From assembly GCA_913060515.1 (NCBI GenBank), contig CAJXRZ010000066.1:1-34954 (forward strand): DNA of 34,954 nt, given 5' to 3'. Made by a program: the position numbers and the translations under genes. Source of the DNA: an uncultured Pseudomonadota bacterium. Its GTDB lineage: Bacteria; Myxococcota_A; UBA796; CAJQPC01. The first letter of the stretch is position 1. Every line of letters begins with the position of its first letter. Under the pieces are notes generated by a model that ran no database searches, was not told the DNA's origin, and saw nothing but the letters and a program-made list of their open reading frames with translations. Shown in pieces: positions 1 to 10,687 of this stretch.

Positions 1-571
1 CCTGCACGCTGCCGCTCAAGGCGTAGCCGGCCCAACGGGTGGCATGCAGGGTGACCCCCAGAGCGGCCAGAGCGGCCACGTAGGCAGTGCCAGTCAGACC
101 TCGCGCGGCAAAGTAGGGCGCGACGATGGCGCCGGCGCCAGAGCCAACGGCTCCGAAGACCCCGCCCAGCGCGCCGATGCCCACCCCCCAGCTCTCCGGA
201 GGCTGCCAGGACAGCCAACCCCAGCTCTTGGCCACGGAGAGGCCGACCGCCAGCAAGAGCAGAAGGCCCAGAGCCGGAAGGGGCACACGACCGGCCAACC
301 AAGCGCCGGCCAGGGCCACCGGAACGGTGCCTACGACAACGGGGGCGAGCAGACGCCAAGGGGCCTGCTTGCGGAAAAGGAAGAGACGGTGGGCGTTGCC
401 CAAGAGCAAGCCTGGCGCGGTCCAGACCAGCGCCTCCATCGGGCCAAAGAGCACCGAGACAAGGGCGAGCATCAGCAGCCCGCCGCCCATTCCGGCCAAA
501 GTCGTCAGGGCGCCAGCCAAGAGGCCGACGCCGAGCAGAGCTGGGGCAAGACCCCACAAGTCCGGGGACAT
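1..571 (-). CDS. TauE/SafE (TSUP) family membrane permease, C-terminus missing
   Basis: The reverse strand reads without a stop from an ATG at 569-571 to the left edge, giving about 190 residues. They are almost wholly hydrophobic, with several Ala/Leu/Gly-rich membrane segments. The N-terminal stretch with a TTLAGMGGGLL motif and the second-half motif GAVGSGAGAIVAPY are the paired glycine-rich repeats of the TSUP (sulfite exporter TauE/SafE) family. Family members of about 250 residues move sulfite, sulfonates or other small organic anions across the inner membrane; the substrate cannot be told here. A GGAGGTG ribosome-binding site lies 3 bases before the start and supports it. The gene diverges from a LysR-type regulator 115 bp away, a common arrangement in which the regulator controls the transporter. 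The C-terminal quarter lies outside the window. Confidence 0.8.
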   Translation of the reverse strand, partial: MSPDLWGLAPALLGVGLLAGALTTLAGMGGGLLMLALVSVLFGPMEALVWTAPGLLLGNAHRLFLFRKQAPWRLLAPVVVGTVPVALAGAWLAGRVPLPALGLLLLLAVGLSVAKSWGWLSWQPPESWGVGIGALGGVFGAVGSGAGAIVAPYFAARGLTGTAYVAALAALGVTLHATRWAGYALSGSVQ

Positions 572-686
572 TGAACACCTCCGGCGGGGGTCGATGAGAG
601 AGAGGACCGCCGCCACATCCAGAAGGTAGAAGCCGGGACGGCATAGGTCCAATCGATTATTCAAGGCGCTGCCATCTGGACTTCTT

Positions 687-1562
687 ATGCTTGATCCTCT
701 GCATCACCTCCTGCTCGTCGCCGAGCACGGCAGCTTCACCGAGGCCGCTCGTCGGGCCCACCTCAGCCAACCCGCCCTGAGCGCCTCCATCAAGAAGCTG
801 GAGGACGCCCTTGGCGCCCCCTTGCTGCATCGCCTCCCCCGCGGCGCCAAGCCCACCGCGGCTGGACTCGCTTTGATCCCCCACGCCAAGGCGGCCTTGG
901 GCGCGGTGGCCTCTGGACGGCAGGCTGTTCGTGCTCTGCAGGGTCTAGAGCGCGGACAGGTGCGCATCGCAGCTGGCGCCACCGCCTGCACCTACCTGCT
1001 GCCCGAGGTCCTGGCCGACTTTCATCGGCGCTATCCGGCCATCACCTTGCGCGTTCGGGAGACCTGGACCCCGCGCATCAACGACGCCGTTCGGGACGGC
1101 GAGGTGGACTTGGGCATCACCCAAGGCCCACCCGGTGCGCTGCCGGGCGTGCCTTGGTTGGAGGACCGGCTGAGCCTGGTGGCTGCGCCAAGTTTGGCCT
1201 CGCGCTTGGAGAAGGGCCCCATCCGAGCTGGAACACCGCTGATCACCTTCGCGCCCGGGGCAGCCATGCGCGGCCTGAGCGATCGCTACCTTCCACAAGC
1301 CGAAGTGGTCGTGGAGCTGGGCAGCATCGCAGCGGTCAAGGGCCACGTGCGGGCGGGCTTGGGGGTGGCGCTGCTCAGCCACGTGGCCGTAGAGACCGAC
1401 CTGCGCATGGGTCGACTGGTGGCCTTGGACGGCGGAGATCTACCCCAATCCCGTCAGCTCTCTGTGGTGCACATGGGTCAGGAGCGCTTGCCACCGGCCG
1501 GACTGGCCCTCTTGGAGCTGCTCCAAGCCTGGGAGCCGAGCGCTTCGGGGGAGAGCGTCTAA
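687..1562 (+). CDS. LysR-family transcriptional regulator
   Basis: This 291-residue protein has the usual LysR length. Residues about 1-60 form the winged helix-turn-helix (FTEAARRAHLSQPALSASIK followed by LEDALGAPLLHR). Residues about 90-285 form the periplasmic-binding-protein-like effector domain. Regulators of this family bind as tetramers to the divergent promoter region and respond to a small-molecule inducer. The adjacent divergent gene is a TSUP permease, so control of anion or sulfur-compound transport is a reasonable guess, but the effector cannot be read from sequence. The ATG at 687 has only a weak upstream purine stretch (TGGA). The 115-bp gap to the permease contains the palindrome ATCGAT close to the LysR start, a possible part of the operator. 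No second regulator competes for this site nearby. Confidence 0.92.
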   Translation: MLDPLHHLLLVAEHGSFTEAARRAHLSQPALSASIKKLEDALGAPLLHRLPRGAKPTAAGLALIPHAKAALGAVASGRQAVRALQGLERGQVRIAAGATACTYLLPEVLADFHRRYPAITLRVRETWTPRINDAVRDGEVDLGITQGPPGALPGVPWLEDRLSLVAAPSLASRLEKGPIRAGTPLITFAPGAAMRGLSDRYLPQAEVVVELGSIAAVKGHVRAGLGVALLSHVAVETDLRMGRLVALDGGDLPQSRQLSVVHMGQERLPPAGLALLELLQAWEPSASGESV

Positions 1563-1577
1563 GAGGCGGCCCAGCCC

Positions 1578-2033
1578 TTAGCGAAAGAATAGGAAGATCC
1601 AACCCAACATCAAGGCGATGGCCATTGGTGCAGTGAGCCGCAGCGCTTGTTTGGCGGCGACGGGACGGCGCTGTCGCCAGAACCACCAGAGGGTGAGCCC
1701 CACTAGGGGCGTGGCGAGCAGGTTCGCGGCGAAGAGCAGCGCGAGGCGCTTGAAGGAGAGGGCGGCGTCGGGATCGTGGTGCTCACCCACCCGCGTGTGG
1801 GGTACGGGGTTCAGAGCGTCCCGTGCCTCCGCCAGGAGCTCCGGGCTTGGCTTGGGGAAGGTGCCAGCGGCGATGCGTGCGCTGGCCTCCTCCAGCTCCT
1901 CTTGGCCCAAGTGGCTGGGGGAGAGCAGCCAAGAGATCAGGCGCTCCTCGCCCACCGGCTTCTGCCCACAGGCGCGACAGGACCCCATGGGGCGGTCTTT
2001 GTCTTGGCCACAGGAGAAGCAGACGGCGTTCAT
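1578..2033 (-). CDS. Zinc-ribbon protein with two C-terminal membrane segments
   Basis: A 151-residue hypothetical protein. The first 25 residues hold two CxxC pairs (CFSCGQ and CRACGQ), giving a short zinc ribbon. Residues about 100-120 and 135-150 are hydrophobic and form two probable transmembrane helices separated by a basic loop (RQRRPVAAK); the chain ends in LGWIFLFFR. The middle is charged and Ala/Glu-rich. Small membrane proteins with an N-terminal cytoplasmic zinc ribbon are common, but I cannot assign this one to a named family. It begins 7 bp after the stop of the upstream minus-strand gene, with an AGGTGAG ribosome-binding site spanning that stop, so the two are co-transcribed and probably coupled. 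Confidence 0.8.
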   Translation of the reverse strand: MNAVCFSCGQDKDRPMGSCRACGQKPVGEERLISWLLSPSHLGQEELEEASARIAAGTFPKPSPELLAEARDALNPVPHTRVGEHHDPDAALSFKRLALLFAANLLATPLVGLTLWWFWRQRRPVAAKQALRLTAPMAIALMLGWIFLFFR

Positions 2034-2040
2034 CGAGGGC

Positions 2041-3063
2041 TCACCTTCTAGGGAAGCGGGTCATGCTGCGGCCACCCTGATTCGCAGCGACCTGGTCTGA
2101 GACCCGGATCGGAAGACCCTGGCCGCGGGTCAAGAGCATCACCTGCTCCAGCGGTCCACCGGGCGCTTCCAGCAGTCCCTTGAGCCAGCGCTCCACCTGA
2201 GGGGCGCGCTCCAGCATCAGACCAGGGCGTTCGGTGATCAGGATCTCGCAGGGGTCCAAGTAGACCTCGCAGAGCAGGGCCAGTGTCTCCCAGGCGGCTG
2301 GGCCAAAGAAGTCCACAGGAACCAGCGCATCTCCCAGAGCCAACCAGCTCTTCTCTCCTTCTTCTACGATCTGCAAGGTGCCCAAAGAGAAGGGGGCCCG
2401 GAGCAGAGCGGCCCGGATCTGGGCCATCGCTTGGCGCTTGGCGGGGTCGGCGCTGCGGTCGGCCTCGATGAGTTGGGCGCCGACTTTGCGGGCTGGGCGC
2501 GCCACCAGTCCGCGGTGGGCCATGCCGCGCAGCAGAGGACGCAGCGCCTTGAAGGCCTCGCTTGAGGTCGGCACGTCGAGCTGTCCCAAACGCAGCCCAT
2601 TGATCGCGCAGGAGCCGACGCTCAGGTCCTTGGTGAACACCCACCCCACCTTGAGTTCCATGGTCAGCAGAGAGGGACCAAAGGCCTCGGTGAGCACCGG
2701 ATCCTTAAAGGCCAGCTCTCGCAACATGGCGAACTGAGGGGGATCCAACTCCAGGAGCAGAGTCGTGCTCACGACCCGCGTAGAGAGGGCATCGACGATC
2801 CCGCGAACTTGGCCGGGGTTCTCAAAAACGAACTCGTCGCTCAGGCCGATCTTGGTCTCGAGGGCTTGTACGCCCACGCCGTGGTGCTCAAAGAAACGCA
2901 CGGCATCTTGGGGGTCAAAGGCGCTCAGGGCCAGCCCCAGGGCCATGCGCACCGCGCTGCGCTCGCCGATGCTTCCGCGCAGGCGTGCCAGGCGCTCCAG
3001 GTCTCCGGCGCGAAAGTCGGACAAACCGACCACCCCTTGAAGGGCGAATCCCTTGATGTACAC
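2041..3063 (-). CDS. Conserved-looking hypothetical protein, 340 residues
   Basis: I do not recognise this protein. It is soluble, with no signal peptide or membrane segment, and alternates leucine-rich helices with short strands. It may have two related halves: a leucine-rich region at about 1-110 and a mixed region after 180. The GTG start at 3061-3063 is chosen because AAGGAG sits 4 bases upstream. Base composition and codon use match the neighbours. It is the first gene of a two-gene minus-strand unit with the zinc-ribbon membrane protein, and diverges from a PilZ protein 84 bp away. It could be a cytoplasmic partner of the membrane protein, but nothing in the sequence shows a catalytic motif. 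Confidence 0.8.
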   Translation of the reverse strand: MYIKGFALQGVVGLSDFRAGDLERLARLRGSIGERSAVRMALGLALSAFDPQDAVRFFEHHGVGVQALETKIGLSDEFVFENPGQVRGIVDALSTRVVSTTLLLELDPPQFAMLRELAFKDPVLTEAFGPSLLTMELKVGWVFTKDLSVGSCAINGLRLGQLDVPTSSEAFKALRPLLRGMAHRGLVARPARKVGAQLIEADRSADPAKRQAMAQIRAALLRAPFSLGTLQIVEEGEKSWLALGDALVPVDFFGPAAWETLALLCEVYLDPCEILITERPGLMLERAPQVERWLKGLLEAPGGPLEQVMLLTRGQGLPIRVSDQVAANQGGRSMTRFPRR

Positions 3064-3147
3064 GCCGCTCCTTCAACATCGGCCGATTGGATCCGATGGG
3101 TTGATCAAGTGCCTAGCGCGCCGGCGTGCGCTGAGCCAGGAGTGCCC

Positions 3148-3780
3148 ATGACTGCCCCATTGACCAACGCCACGGCCATTCAAGAACACCTGCACATGAT
3201 GGCGGAGCGCCTGCGGGGTTCCGTGCTGAGCATGGGCACCCTCCAGGTCTTCGGGCAGCTGGGCTACCCACATATGGAGTTGGGCCAGCAGAGCTTCCAG
3301 GTGGACCCCAAGATTCTGCCCCTGGTCTCCGCGCCCAAACCGGGCCAGACCGTACACGTTCAGTACGAGACCAGCACGGCCGGTTTTGGCTTTATGACCT
3401 CCTATATCGGCCCCTACTGCGATGGGCTCTGGCGCCTGGCCATCCCCCAGAACATCGACTGCCATTGGGAGCGACGCCACCAGCGCCTGAAAGTTCAGGC
3501 TCTGTTTCGGCCCAACCACCACGCCGCCCCCTACCAGCATGTCAACGAGGTCTCCGAGGGGGGCTTCTCCATCTCCCTGGACCCAGAGAGCGTCCTGAGC
3601 GTGGACGCCCAGATCCAAGGAACCCTCTCGGTGCGCAACCTCACACCCATCACCGTGTTCGCCCGGGTGCGCCGAATCGACGAGAGCAAGGATGGCCGCA
3701 CCGCTGGCTGCTCCTTTGACGACATCGACCCCAAGGACCGCGCGCTGATCAAGCAGCTCATACGCAAGCAGCTTGGATAG
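3148..3780 (+). CDS. PilZ-domain protein (probable c-di-GMP receptor)
   Basis: The open frame extends further upstream, but the ATG at 3148 has AGGAG 5 bases before it and avoids overlap with the divergent gene, giving 210 residues. The C-terminal half (about residues 105-205) has the PilZ arrangement: an RRHQR cluster matching the RxxxR c-di-GMP-binding motif, then EVSEGG about 30 residues later, close to the [D/N]xSxxG motif but with Glu in place of Asp/Asn. The N-terminal half is beta-rich and resembles the YcgR-type domain that precedes PilZ in flagellar brake proteins. Such proteins bind cyclic di-GMP and pass the signal to motility or surface machinery by protein contact. The next gene, an outer-membrane protein, starts 17 bp downstream, so the two may be expressed together. 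The output partner is unknown. Confidence 0.82.
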   Translation: MTAPLTNATAIQEHLHMMAERLRGSVLSMGTLQVFGQLGYPHMELGQQSFQVDPKILPLVSAPKPGQTVHVQYETSTAGFGFMTSYIGPYCDGLWRLAIPQNIDCHWERRHQRLKVQALFRPNHHAAPYQHVNEVSEGGFSISLDPESVLSVDAQIQGTLSVRNLTPITVFARVRRIDESKDGRTAGCSFDDIDPKDRALIKQLIRKQLG

Positions 3781-3797
3781 GTGTACCCTCGGGGGCC

Positions 3798-4412
3798 ATG
3801 CTGGTCTTGCTGACTTCCATCACTGCCCTCGCTGGACCCACGGTGGGTCTGGAGCTGCTGCCCGGAACGGATCCCCTGCAGCGGGAAGAGTTGAGCCCAG
3901 CTGTGGATCAGATCCACCAACTCCTTCGTCCCCCCCTGAGCGCTTGGGTGGGCTTGGAGCGCGAGCGGTGGACCTGGCAGCTCTCCCTGGGTGCGGCCAG
4001 GCAGCTCACGACACGCTGGGACGCCGGTCAGGCACGTCGCTACGCGATCACCGCTTTCCGGCCTGGAGTGGAAGCCCAACGCAGGTGGGATCAGGGGGAG
4101 CTGCTGCGGCCCAACCCCTACTTGGCCATCGGCCTCTGGGGCGTGGTCCCGATCGTGCGCGATCGCAGCAGCGCCTACGGGCCGGCTGAACAAGACGCCG
4201 CCAACGAGAGCGCACGCGGCGTGATGGCTCAGGTAGGGGGAGCAGGAATTCGGCTAGGCGGCGGCCTGGATCTCCCGGTGAACGAGACCCTGAGCGTCGG
4301 CGCCGCTGCCTACTGGTCTCTCTGGCGAGGCCAGTCTGTCGACGAAGATGCCTGGAACACCTCCGCCCTAGGCTGGAGCGAGGTCGTCTTTAGGGCCTCC
4401 ATTCGCCTCTGA
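3798..4412 (+). CDS. Probable outer-membrane beta-barrel protein
   Basis: A 204-residue protein with a short signal peptide (MLVLLTSITALAG, cleavage near residue 13) and alternating polar/hydrophobic stretches. The chain ends VVFRASIRL, with the amphipathic final strand of an outer-membrane barrel but Leu in place of the more usual aromatic last residue. Segments such as PYLAIGLWGVVPIV and LSVGAAAYWSLW read as membrane strands ending in girdle aromatics. No enzyme motif is visible and I cannot name the family. It lies 17 bp after the PilZ gene on the same strand and is followed by the control region of the ATP synthase operon. An exported, surface-facing role is supported; the function is unknown. 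Confidence 0.75.
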   Translation: MLVLLTSITALAGPTVGLELLPGTDPLQREELSPAVDQIHQLLRPPLSAWVGLERERWTWQLSLGAARQLTTRWDAGQARRYAITAFRPGVEAQRRWDQGELLRPNPYLAIGLWGVVPIVRDRSSAYGPAEQDAANESARGVMAQVGGAGIRLGGGLDLPVNETLSVGAAAYWSLWRGQSVDEDAWNTSALGWSEVVFRASIRL

Positions 4413-4424
4413 GGCGCCGGCCCG

Positions 4425-4460
4425 CTGACGAGCCGACTGGCGAGCCGACCTGCGAGCAGA
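4425..4460. repeat. Three imperfect 12-bp tandem repeats upstream of the ATP synthase operon
   Basis: Three consecutive 12-bp units (CTGACGAGCCGA, CTGGCGAGCCGA, CCTGCGAGCAGA) lie 13 bp after the stop of the outer-membrane protein gene and about 110 bp before the first ATP synthase gene. They share a GCGAGC/ACGAGC core in the same orientation, so they could be a direct-repeat binding site. A TTGACT element follows at 4471-4476, but no convincing -10 box stands at the right distance. A second weak pair is TTGCGA at 4501 with TTATCA at 4522, spacing 15. No promoter can be placed with confidence. Confidence 0.4.
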
Positions 4461-4569
4461 CTTCTCGCCATTGACTCAGCTTTGGGGCCGCCCCTGACCC
4501 TTGCGAAGCAAGGTCACCGTGTTATCAGCGGCGCCCCGTACGAGTGGCCCTCTCAACCGCTGGTCTCCA

Positions 4570-5058
4570 ATGACTCTTGGCTTCCTCCTCCTCGCTTCCG
4601 ACGCCCACGCGAGCGGAAGCATGTCACTGCTCCCAGACCCGATCCTGACGGGCCTGCAAGCGATTCCCTTCCTGGCCTCCTTGGCTGTGCTGCACTTCGT
4701 GCTGTTCAAGCCCATGCTGGCCTACCTCCAAGGTCGCGACCAAGTGACCGTGGGCGCCAACGAAGAAGCGTCCCGTTTGGAGCAAGAGGCGGACGCCCGC
4801 CTGGAAGAGTACGAAACCCGTTTGGCCCAAGCCAAGGCGGAAATGCAGGCCTACGCCGCCGAGCAGCGTCACGCTGCCGCCAAGGAGCGCGAGGCTGCTA
4901 TCGCCGCTGCGCGCGCCGAGACGGAAGCTGTCAAGGCCGAGGCCATCGCCTCCCTGCAGGCCGAAGTTGAGCTGGCCTCTCGCGAGCTCGACTCCCTGGG
5001 CCGCGCCCTGGGCGAAGACATCACCCAGTCGGTCCTCGGACCGCAGCCACAAGCCTAA
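4570..5058 (+). CDS. atpF': ATP synthase F0 subunit b' (first of two b-type subunits)
   Basis: A b-type stalk subunit of 162 residues from the ATG at 4570. It has a hydrophobic N-terminus, one membrane helix (FLASLAVLHFVLFKPM, the FKPM being the usual turn after the helix) and a long Ala/Glu/Arg coiled coil to the end. In the ATP synthase, b and b' form the peripheral stalk that holds alpha3beta3 against the membrane rotor. The start is uncertain. The ATG at 4570 adds a signal-like stretch ending AHASGS, similar to the next gene; an ATG at 4621 would give a shorter protein starting just before the helix. Neither has a strong ribosome-binding site. It is the first gene of the operon, 9 bp before atpF. 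The presence of two different b genes suggests a heterodimeric stalk. Confidence 0.9.
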   Translation: MTLGFLLLASDAHASGSMSLLPDPILTGLQAIPFLASLAVLHFVLFKPMLAYLQGRDQVTVGANEEASRLEQEADARLEEYETRLAQAKAEMQAYAAEQRHAAAKEREAAIAAARAETEAVKAEAIASLQAEVELASRELDSLGRALGEDITQSVLGPQPQA

Positions 5059-5067
5059 GGAGAACGC

Positions 5068-5673
5068 ATGCGTCGGATCCTCAAGGGCATCACCCCCTAC
5101 GCGGCCACCCTGCCCCTGCTGCTCATCTCGGGCATCGCTTTCGCCTCGGGCGGGGACAACGCTTGCGCAGAGGGGCTGGACGGCTCCTGCTGGCAGGCCA
5201 TCGGCATCCACGGTGCCAACTTCCTTCTCTTCTTTGTCTTCCTCTTCTTTGTGGCCCGCAAGCCCATCAAGGAAGCCCTGCGCCAACGCCAGGCACAGGT
5301 CAAGCAGGACATCGACGACGCCAACGCAGCCCGCAAGGCCGCCCAAGAGCGCTTTGATGGCCTCGAGGCTCGCTTGGCTCGCTTCGAGCAGCAAGTCGAA
5401 GAGATGAAGACAGAGGCCAAGGCCGCTGCTCAGCGCGACACCGAGATGCACCGCAAGCACACCGCTGCTGACATCGAGCTGCTCAAGGACCAGGCCACCC
5501 GCGCCATCCGCGAGGAAGGCGTCAAGGCCCACCGCAAGCTGCGCGAGCAGGCTGTGGACTTGGCCATCGGCGTGGCAACCGAGACCCTGCGCAGCAAGCT
5601 GAGCAGCGCAGACCACAAGCGCCTGAACAACGACTTCCTGGTCGCTGTGAACCCGGGAGCCGCAGATGCCTAG
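5068..5673 (+). CDS. atpF: ATP synthase F0 subunit b
   Basis: A 201-residue b subunit. The first 30 residues look like a cleavable signal peptide (hydrophobic run, then GIAFASGG). A short Cys-containing linker follows (two Cys near residues 32 and 40), then a Phe-rich membrane helix (NFLLFFVFLFFVARKPI) and a charged coiled coil of about 130 residues. A signal-peptide-like N-terminus on AtpF is known in several deltaproteobacteria. AAGGAG stands before the ATG. It overlaps the delta gene by 8 bp, giving tight translational coupling, and works with the b' product as the stator. The two cysteines would be periplasmic after processing and could form a disulfide; that is inference. Confidence 0.95.
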   Translation: MRRILKGITPYAATLPLLLISGIAFASGGDNACAEGLDGSCWQAIGIHGANFLLFFVFLFFVARKPIKEALRQRQAQVKQDIDDANAARKAAQERFDGLEARLARFEQQVEEMKTEAKAAAQRDTEMHRKHTAADIELLKDQATRAIREEGVKAHRKLREQAVDLAIGVATETLRSKLSSADHKRLNNDFLVAVNPGAADA

Positions 5674-6223
5674 TTCCACCGTCGCTGAGCGCTACGCTCG
5701 GGCACTGGTCGAAATCGGCCAAGACGACAGCAAGGTAGACGCCTACGGCGCAGACCTGAGCCGCTTCTCCCAGGTGCTCACCTCCACTGAGCTGATGGGC
5801 GCCTTGAGCCACCCTGGCTTCTCCGTCGAGGAGCGCAACGGCGTGCTCGCCGACGTGCTGAGCGCGCTCAAGCTGGACCCCATGGTCGCCAACTTCATCC
5901 GCGTGGTGCAGGAGAAGGGCCGCGTGTCCGTCATGCCCGCCATCGCGGAGCGCTACGCCCTGCTGGCCGACAAGCTGGCCGGTCGCGTTCGCGCCTTGGT
6001 GACTACCGCGGTGCCCCTGGACGCTGCCATGACCCTCCAGGTCAAGGCCAGCCTCGAGGCTGCTACCGGAAAGACCATCCTGATCGACCCTCAGGTCGAT
6101 CCCGACATCCTTGGTGGCTTGGTGGCCCAGGTTGAGGGGCGCGTCTTTGACGCCTCCCTGAAGACCCGACTGCTGAACCTCCGTCAGACCCTTCTTGCCA
6201 CGACACCGGACCAGGTCAACTGA
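5666..6223 (+). CDS. atpH: ATP synthase F1 subunit delta
   Basis: A 185-residue delta (OSCP) subunit of normal length. The N-terminal helical domain starts SSTVAERYARALVEIG, the family hallmark (YA.AL.E). The C-terminal part carries the conserved stretch IDPQVDPDILGGLVAQVEG, which matches the family's D..l.GG....g signature. Delta sits on top of alpha3beta3 and ties it to the b/b' stalk. The gene starts inside the last codons of atpF (8-bp overlap) and is followed by atpA after 24 bp, so it is an internal operon member. Confidence 0.95.
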   Translation: MPSSTVAERYARALVEIGQDDSKVDAYGADLSRFSQVLTSTELMGALSHPGFSVEERNGVLADVLSALKLDPMVANFIRVVQEKGRVSVMPAIAERYALLADKLAGRVRALVTTAVPLDAAMTLQVKASLEAATGKTILIDPQVDPDILGGLVAQVEGRVFDASLKTRLLNLRQTLLATTPDQVN

Positions 6224-6247
6224 CCTGAGCCCCTCTCGGGAGCCCCT

Positions 6248-7777
6248 ATGGACATCCGCGCTGAAGAGATCTCCAAGATCCTCAAAGCCCAGATCAAGAA
6301 CTACGACGCCCGCGTGTCGGTTGCCGAGACCGGCACCGTAATCAGCGTTGGTGACGGCATCGCACAGATCCACGGCTTGCAGAACTGCATGAACGGAGAG
6401 CTTCTCAAGTTCCCCGGCGGTCTCGTAGGCATGGCCCTGAACCTGGAAGAGGACAACGTCGGCGCCGCCATCTTCGGCGACGACAAGGTCGTCTCCGAGG
6501 GCTCCAAGGTCGAGCTGACCGGCAAGATCGTCTCCGTGCCTACCGGCCCTGCCCTGTTGGGCCGCGTCGTTGACGCACTGGGCAACCCCATCGACGGCGG
6601 TCCTCCGATTCCCCAGGAGAACATGCGTCCGATCGAGACCAAGGCTCCAGGCATCATGCCCCGCAAGGGTGTGCATGAGCCCATGCAGTCCGGACTCAAG
6701 GCCATCGACACCATGGTGCCCGTCGGCCGTGGTCAGCGCGAGCTGATCATTGGTGACCGCCAGACTGGTAAGACCGCCGTCGCAATCGACGCGATCATCA
6801 ACCAGAAGCAGTTCGCCAACGACCCAAAGCGCAAGATGCACTGCATCTACGTCGCCATCGGTCAGAAGCAGAGCACCGTGGCCCACGTTGTGGAGAAGCT
6901 CAAGCGCTACGGCGCCATGGAGTACACCACCGTCGTTGTGGCTGCTGCCGCTGCACCTGCTCCCCTGCAGTTCTTGGCGCCCTACACCGGCTGCACCATC
7001 GGCGAGTACTACCGTGACAACGGCATGCACGCTCTGGTCATCTACGACGACCTGTCCAAGCAGGCGACCGCCTACCGTCAGCTCTCCCTGCTGCTCCGCC
7101 GTCCTCCCGGACGCGAGGCCTACCCCGGTGACGTGTTCTACGTTCACTCGCGGCTCCTCGAGCGCGCAGCGAAGATGAGCGATGCCCGCGGCGGCGGCTC
7201 TCTGACCGCGCTGCCCATCATCGAGACCCAGGGTGGCGACGTCTCGGCGTACATCCCGACCAACGTGATCTCGATCACCGACGGCCAGATCTACCTGGAG
7301 AGCGACCTGTTCAACCAGGGTGTTCGTCCCGCGATCAACGTCGGTCTCTCCGTCTCCCGAGTCGGTGGTTCCGCTCAGCTCAAGGCCATGAAGGAGGTCG
7401 CAGGTACCCTGCGTCTGGACCTGGCGGCCTACCGTGAGCTGGCAGCCTTTGCACAGTTCGGCTCCGATCTGGACCCCATGACCCAGCGCAAGCTGACCCG
7501 TGGCGCCCGCCTGGTGGAGCTGCTCAAGCAGGGACAGTACGTCCCCATGAGCGTGCCCCTGCAGATCATGGACGTGCTCGCGGGCACCTCCGGTGCAGTG
7601 GACGACATCGAGCTCAAGGACGTCGTGGCCTTCGCCAACGACATGCACGAGCACATGGAGGCCAACCACGCCGATCTCATCAACGAGATCGTCGAGAAGG
7701 GCACCTTCAAGAAGTCCGACCTGAAGGACCGTGTCATCACGGCCATCAAGGACTTCGCGAGCACCTGGACCGCCTGA
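6248..7777 (+). CDS. atpA: ATP synthase F1 subunit alpha
   Basis: A full-length 509-residue alpha subunit. The P-loop GDRQTGKT is at residues 169-176. The catalytic arginine finger lies in [11 protein letters not shown] (Arg371), and residues after about 380 are the helical C-terminal domain. Alpha forms the non-catalytic nucleotide sites of the F1 hexamer and supplies the arginine that reaches into the beta site. GGGAG stands upstream of the ATG. Codon choice in this and the beta gene is visibly more biased towards C-ending and G-ending codons than in neighbouring hypotheticals, as expected for a highly expressed gene. A 65-bp gap separates it from atpG. Confidence 0.99.
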   Translation: MDIRAEEISKILKAQIKNYDARVSVAETGTVISVGDGIAQIHGLQNCMNGELLKFPGGLVGMALNLEEDNVGAAIFGDDKVVSEGSKVELTGKIVSVPTGPALLGRVVDALGNPIDGGPPIPQENMRPIETKAPGIMPRKGVHEPMQSGLKAIDTMVPVGRGQRELIIGDRQTGKTAVAIDAIINQKQFANDPKRKMHCIYVAIGQKQSTVAHVVEKLKRYGAMEYTTVVVAAAAAPAPLQFLAPYTGCTIGEYYRDNGMHALVIYDDLSKQATAYRQLSLLLRRPPGREAYPGDVFYVHSRLLERAAKMSDARGGGSLTALPIIETQGGDVSAYIPTNVISITDGQIYLESDLFNQGVRPAINVGLSVSRVGGSAQLKAMKEVAGTLRLDLAAYRELAAFAQFGSDLDPMTQRKLTRGARLVELLKQGQYVPMSVPLQIMDVLAGTSGAVDDIELKDVVAFANDMHEHMEANHADLINEIVEKGTFKKSDLKDRVITAIKDFASTWTA

Positions 7778-7842
7778 TTCTTCTCCTTTCTCCCCGGCTT
7801 TGTTCGGGTTGAAAGGCAATACCTTGTCTTAGGGAGGCCCAA

Positions 7843-10208
<2,366 letters not shown>

Positions 10209-10211
10209 GCA

Positions 10212-10604
10212 ATGGCACTCAACGTCGAAATCGTCACCCCCACCGCAGTGGTCTTTGCTGGCACCGTGGACGAGGTCAAGGCCCCCGGGTTCTTGGGTGA
10301 GTTCGGCGTGCTGCCAGGTCACACCCCCTTCCTGAGCGTCGTTACCCCTGGCGTGGTGGAGCTCACCACCGCCGGATCGGTGCAGAAGTTCGTGGTTGGT
10401 CGTGGCTTTGTCGAGGCTGGCCCCGACCGCTTGACCGTGCTGGCTGACAGCGTCGAGAGCGGTGCGGATGTGGACCAGAAGGCGGCCGCTGAGCTGCTGG
10501 AGACCAGCGAGAAGCTCCTGGCGAGCACGGAGCCTGGCTCGGATGAGTACATCCTGGCCAAGCGCGATGCTGAGCTGGCGCACGCAAGGTTGCAGCTCAC
10601 CTGA
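10212..10604 (+). CDS. atpC: ATP synthase F1 subunit epsilon
   Basis: A 130-residue epsilon subunit with the expected N-terminal beta sandwich (about residues 1-85, including PGFLGEFGVLPGHTPFLS) and a C-terminal two-helix part rich in Ala and Glu. It binds gamma and the c-ring and usually moderates ATP hydrolysis. GAGGAG inside the last codons of atpD serves as the ribosome-binding site, so the two are coupled. It is the last gene of the operon and is followed by a hairpin terminator. No a or c subunit gene (atpB, atpE) is in the window, so these must be encoded elsewhere. Confidence 0.97.
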   Translation: MALNVEIVTPTAVVFAGTVDEVKAPGFLGEFGVLPGHTPFLSVVTPGVVELTTAGSVQKFVVGRGFVEAGPDRLTVLADSVESGADVDQKAAAELLETSEKLLASTEPGSDEYILAKRDAELAHARLQLT

Positions 10605-10624
10605 GAGCTGCTCTCACGCATTGA

Positions 10625-10650
10625 AACGGCGGGCCCTTGGGTCCGCCGTT
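10625..10650. terminator. Hairpin terminator after the ATP synthase operon
   Basis: The sequence AACGGCGG-GCCC-TT-GGGT-CCGCCGTT forms a stem of up to 12 pairs with one G-U pair and a very small loop, 20 bp after the atpC stop. The following bases (CTGCGTTCTG) are only moderately T-rich. Since the next gene converges from the minus strand, with its stop at 10688, the hairpin may serve both directions. Confidence 0.75.
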
Positions 10651-10687
10651 CTGCGTTCTGGGGTCCGAGGCCAAGAAGCCCCACACC

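Noticed and set aside
5522-7819. A 765-residue open frame on the minus strand opposite atpA and atpH
   Set aside because: It is antisense to well-conserved ATP synthase genes, is rich in His, Gly, Val and Asp as expected of a mirror frame in GC-rich DNA, and has no domain or ribosome-binding site.
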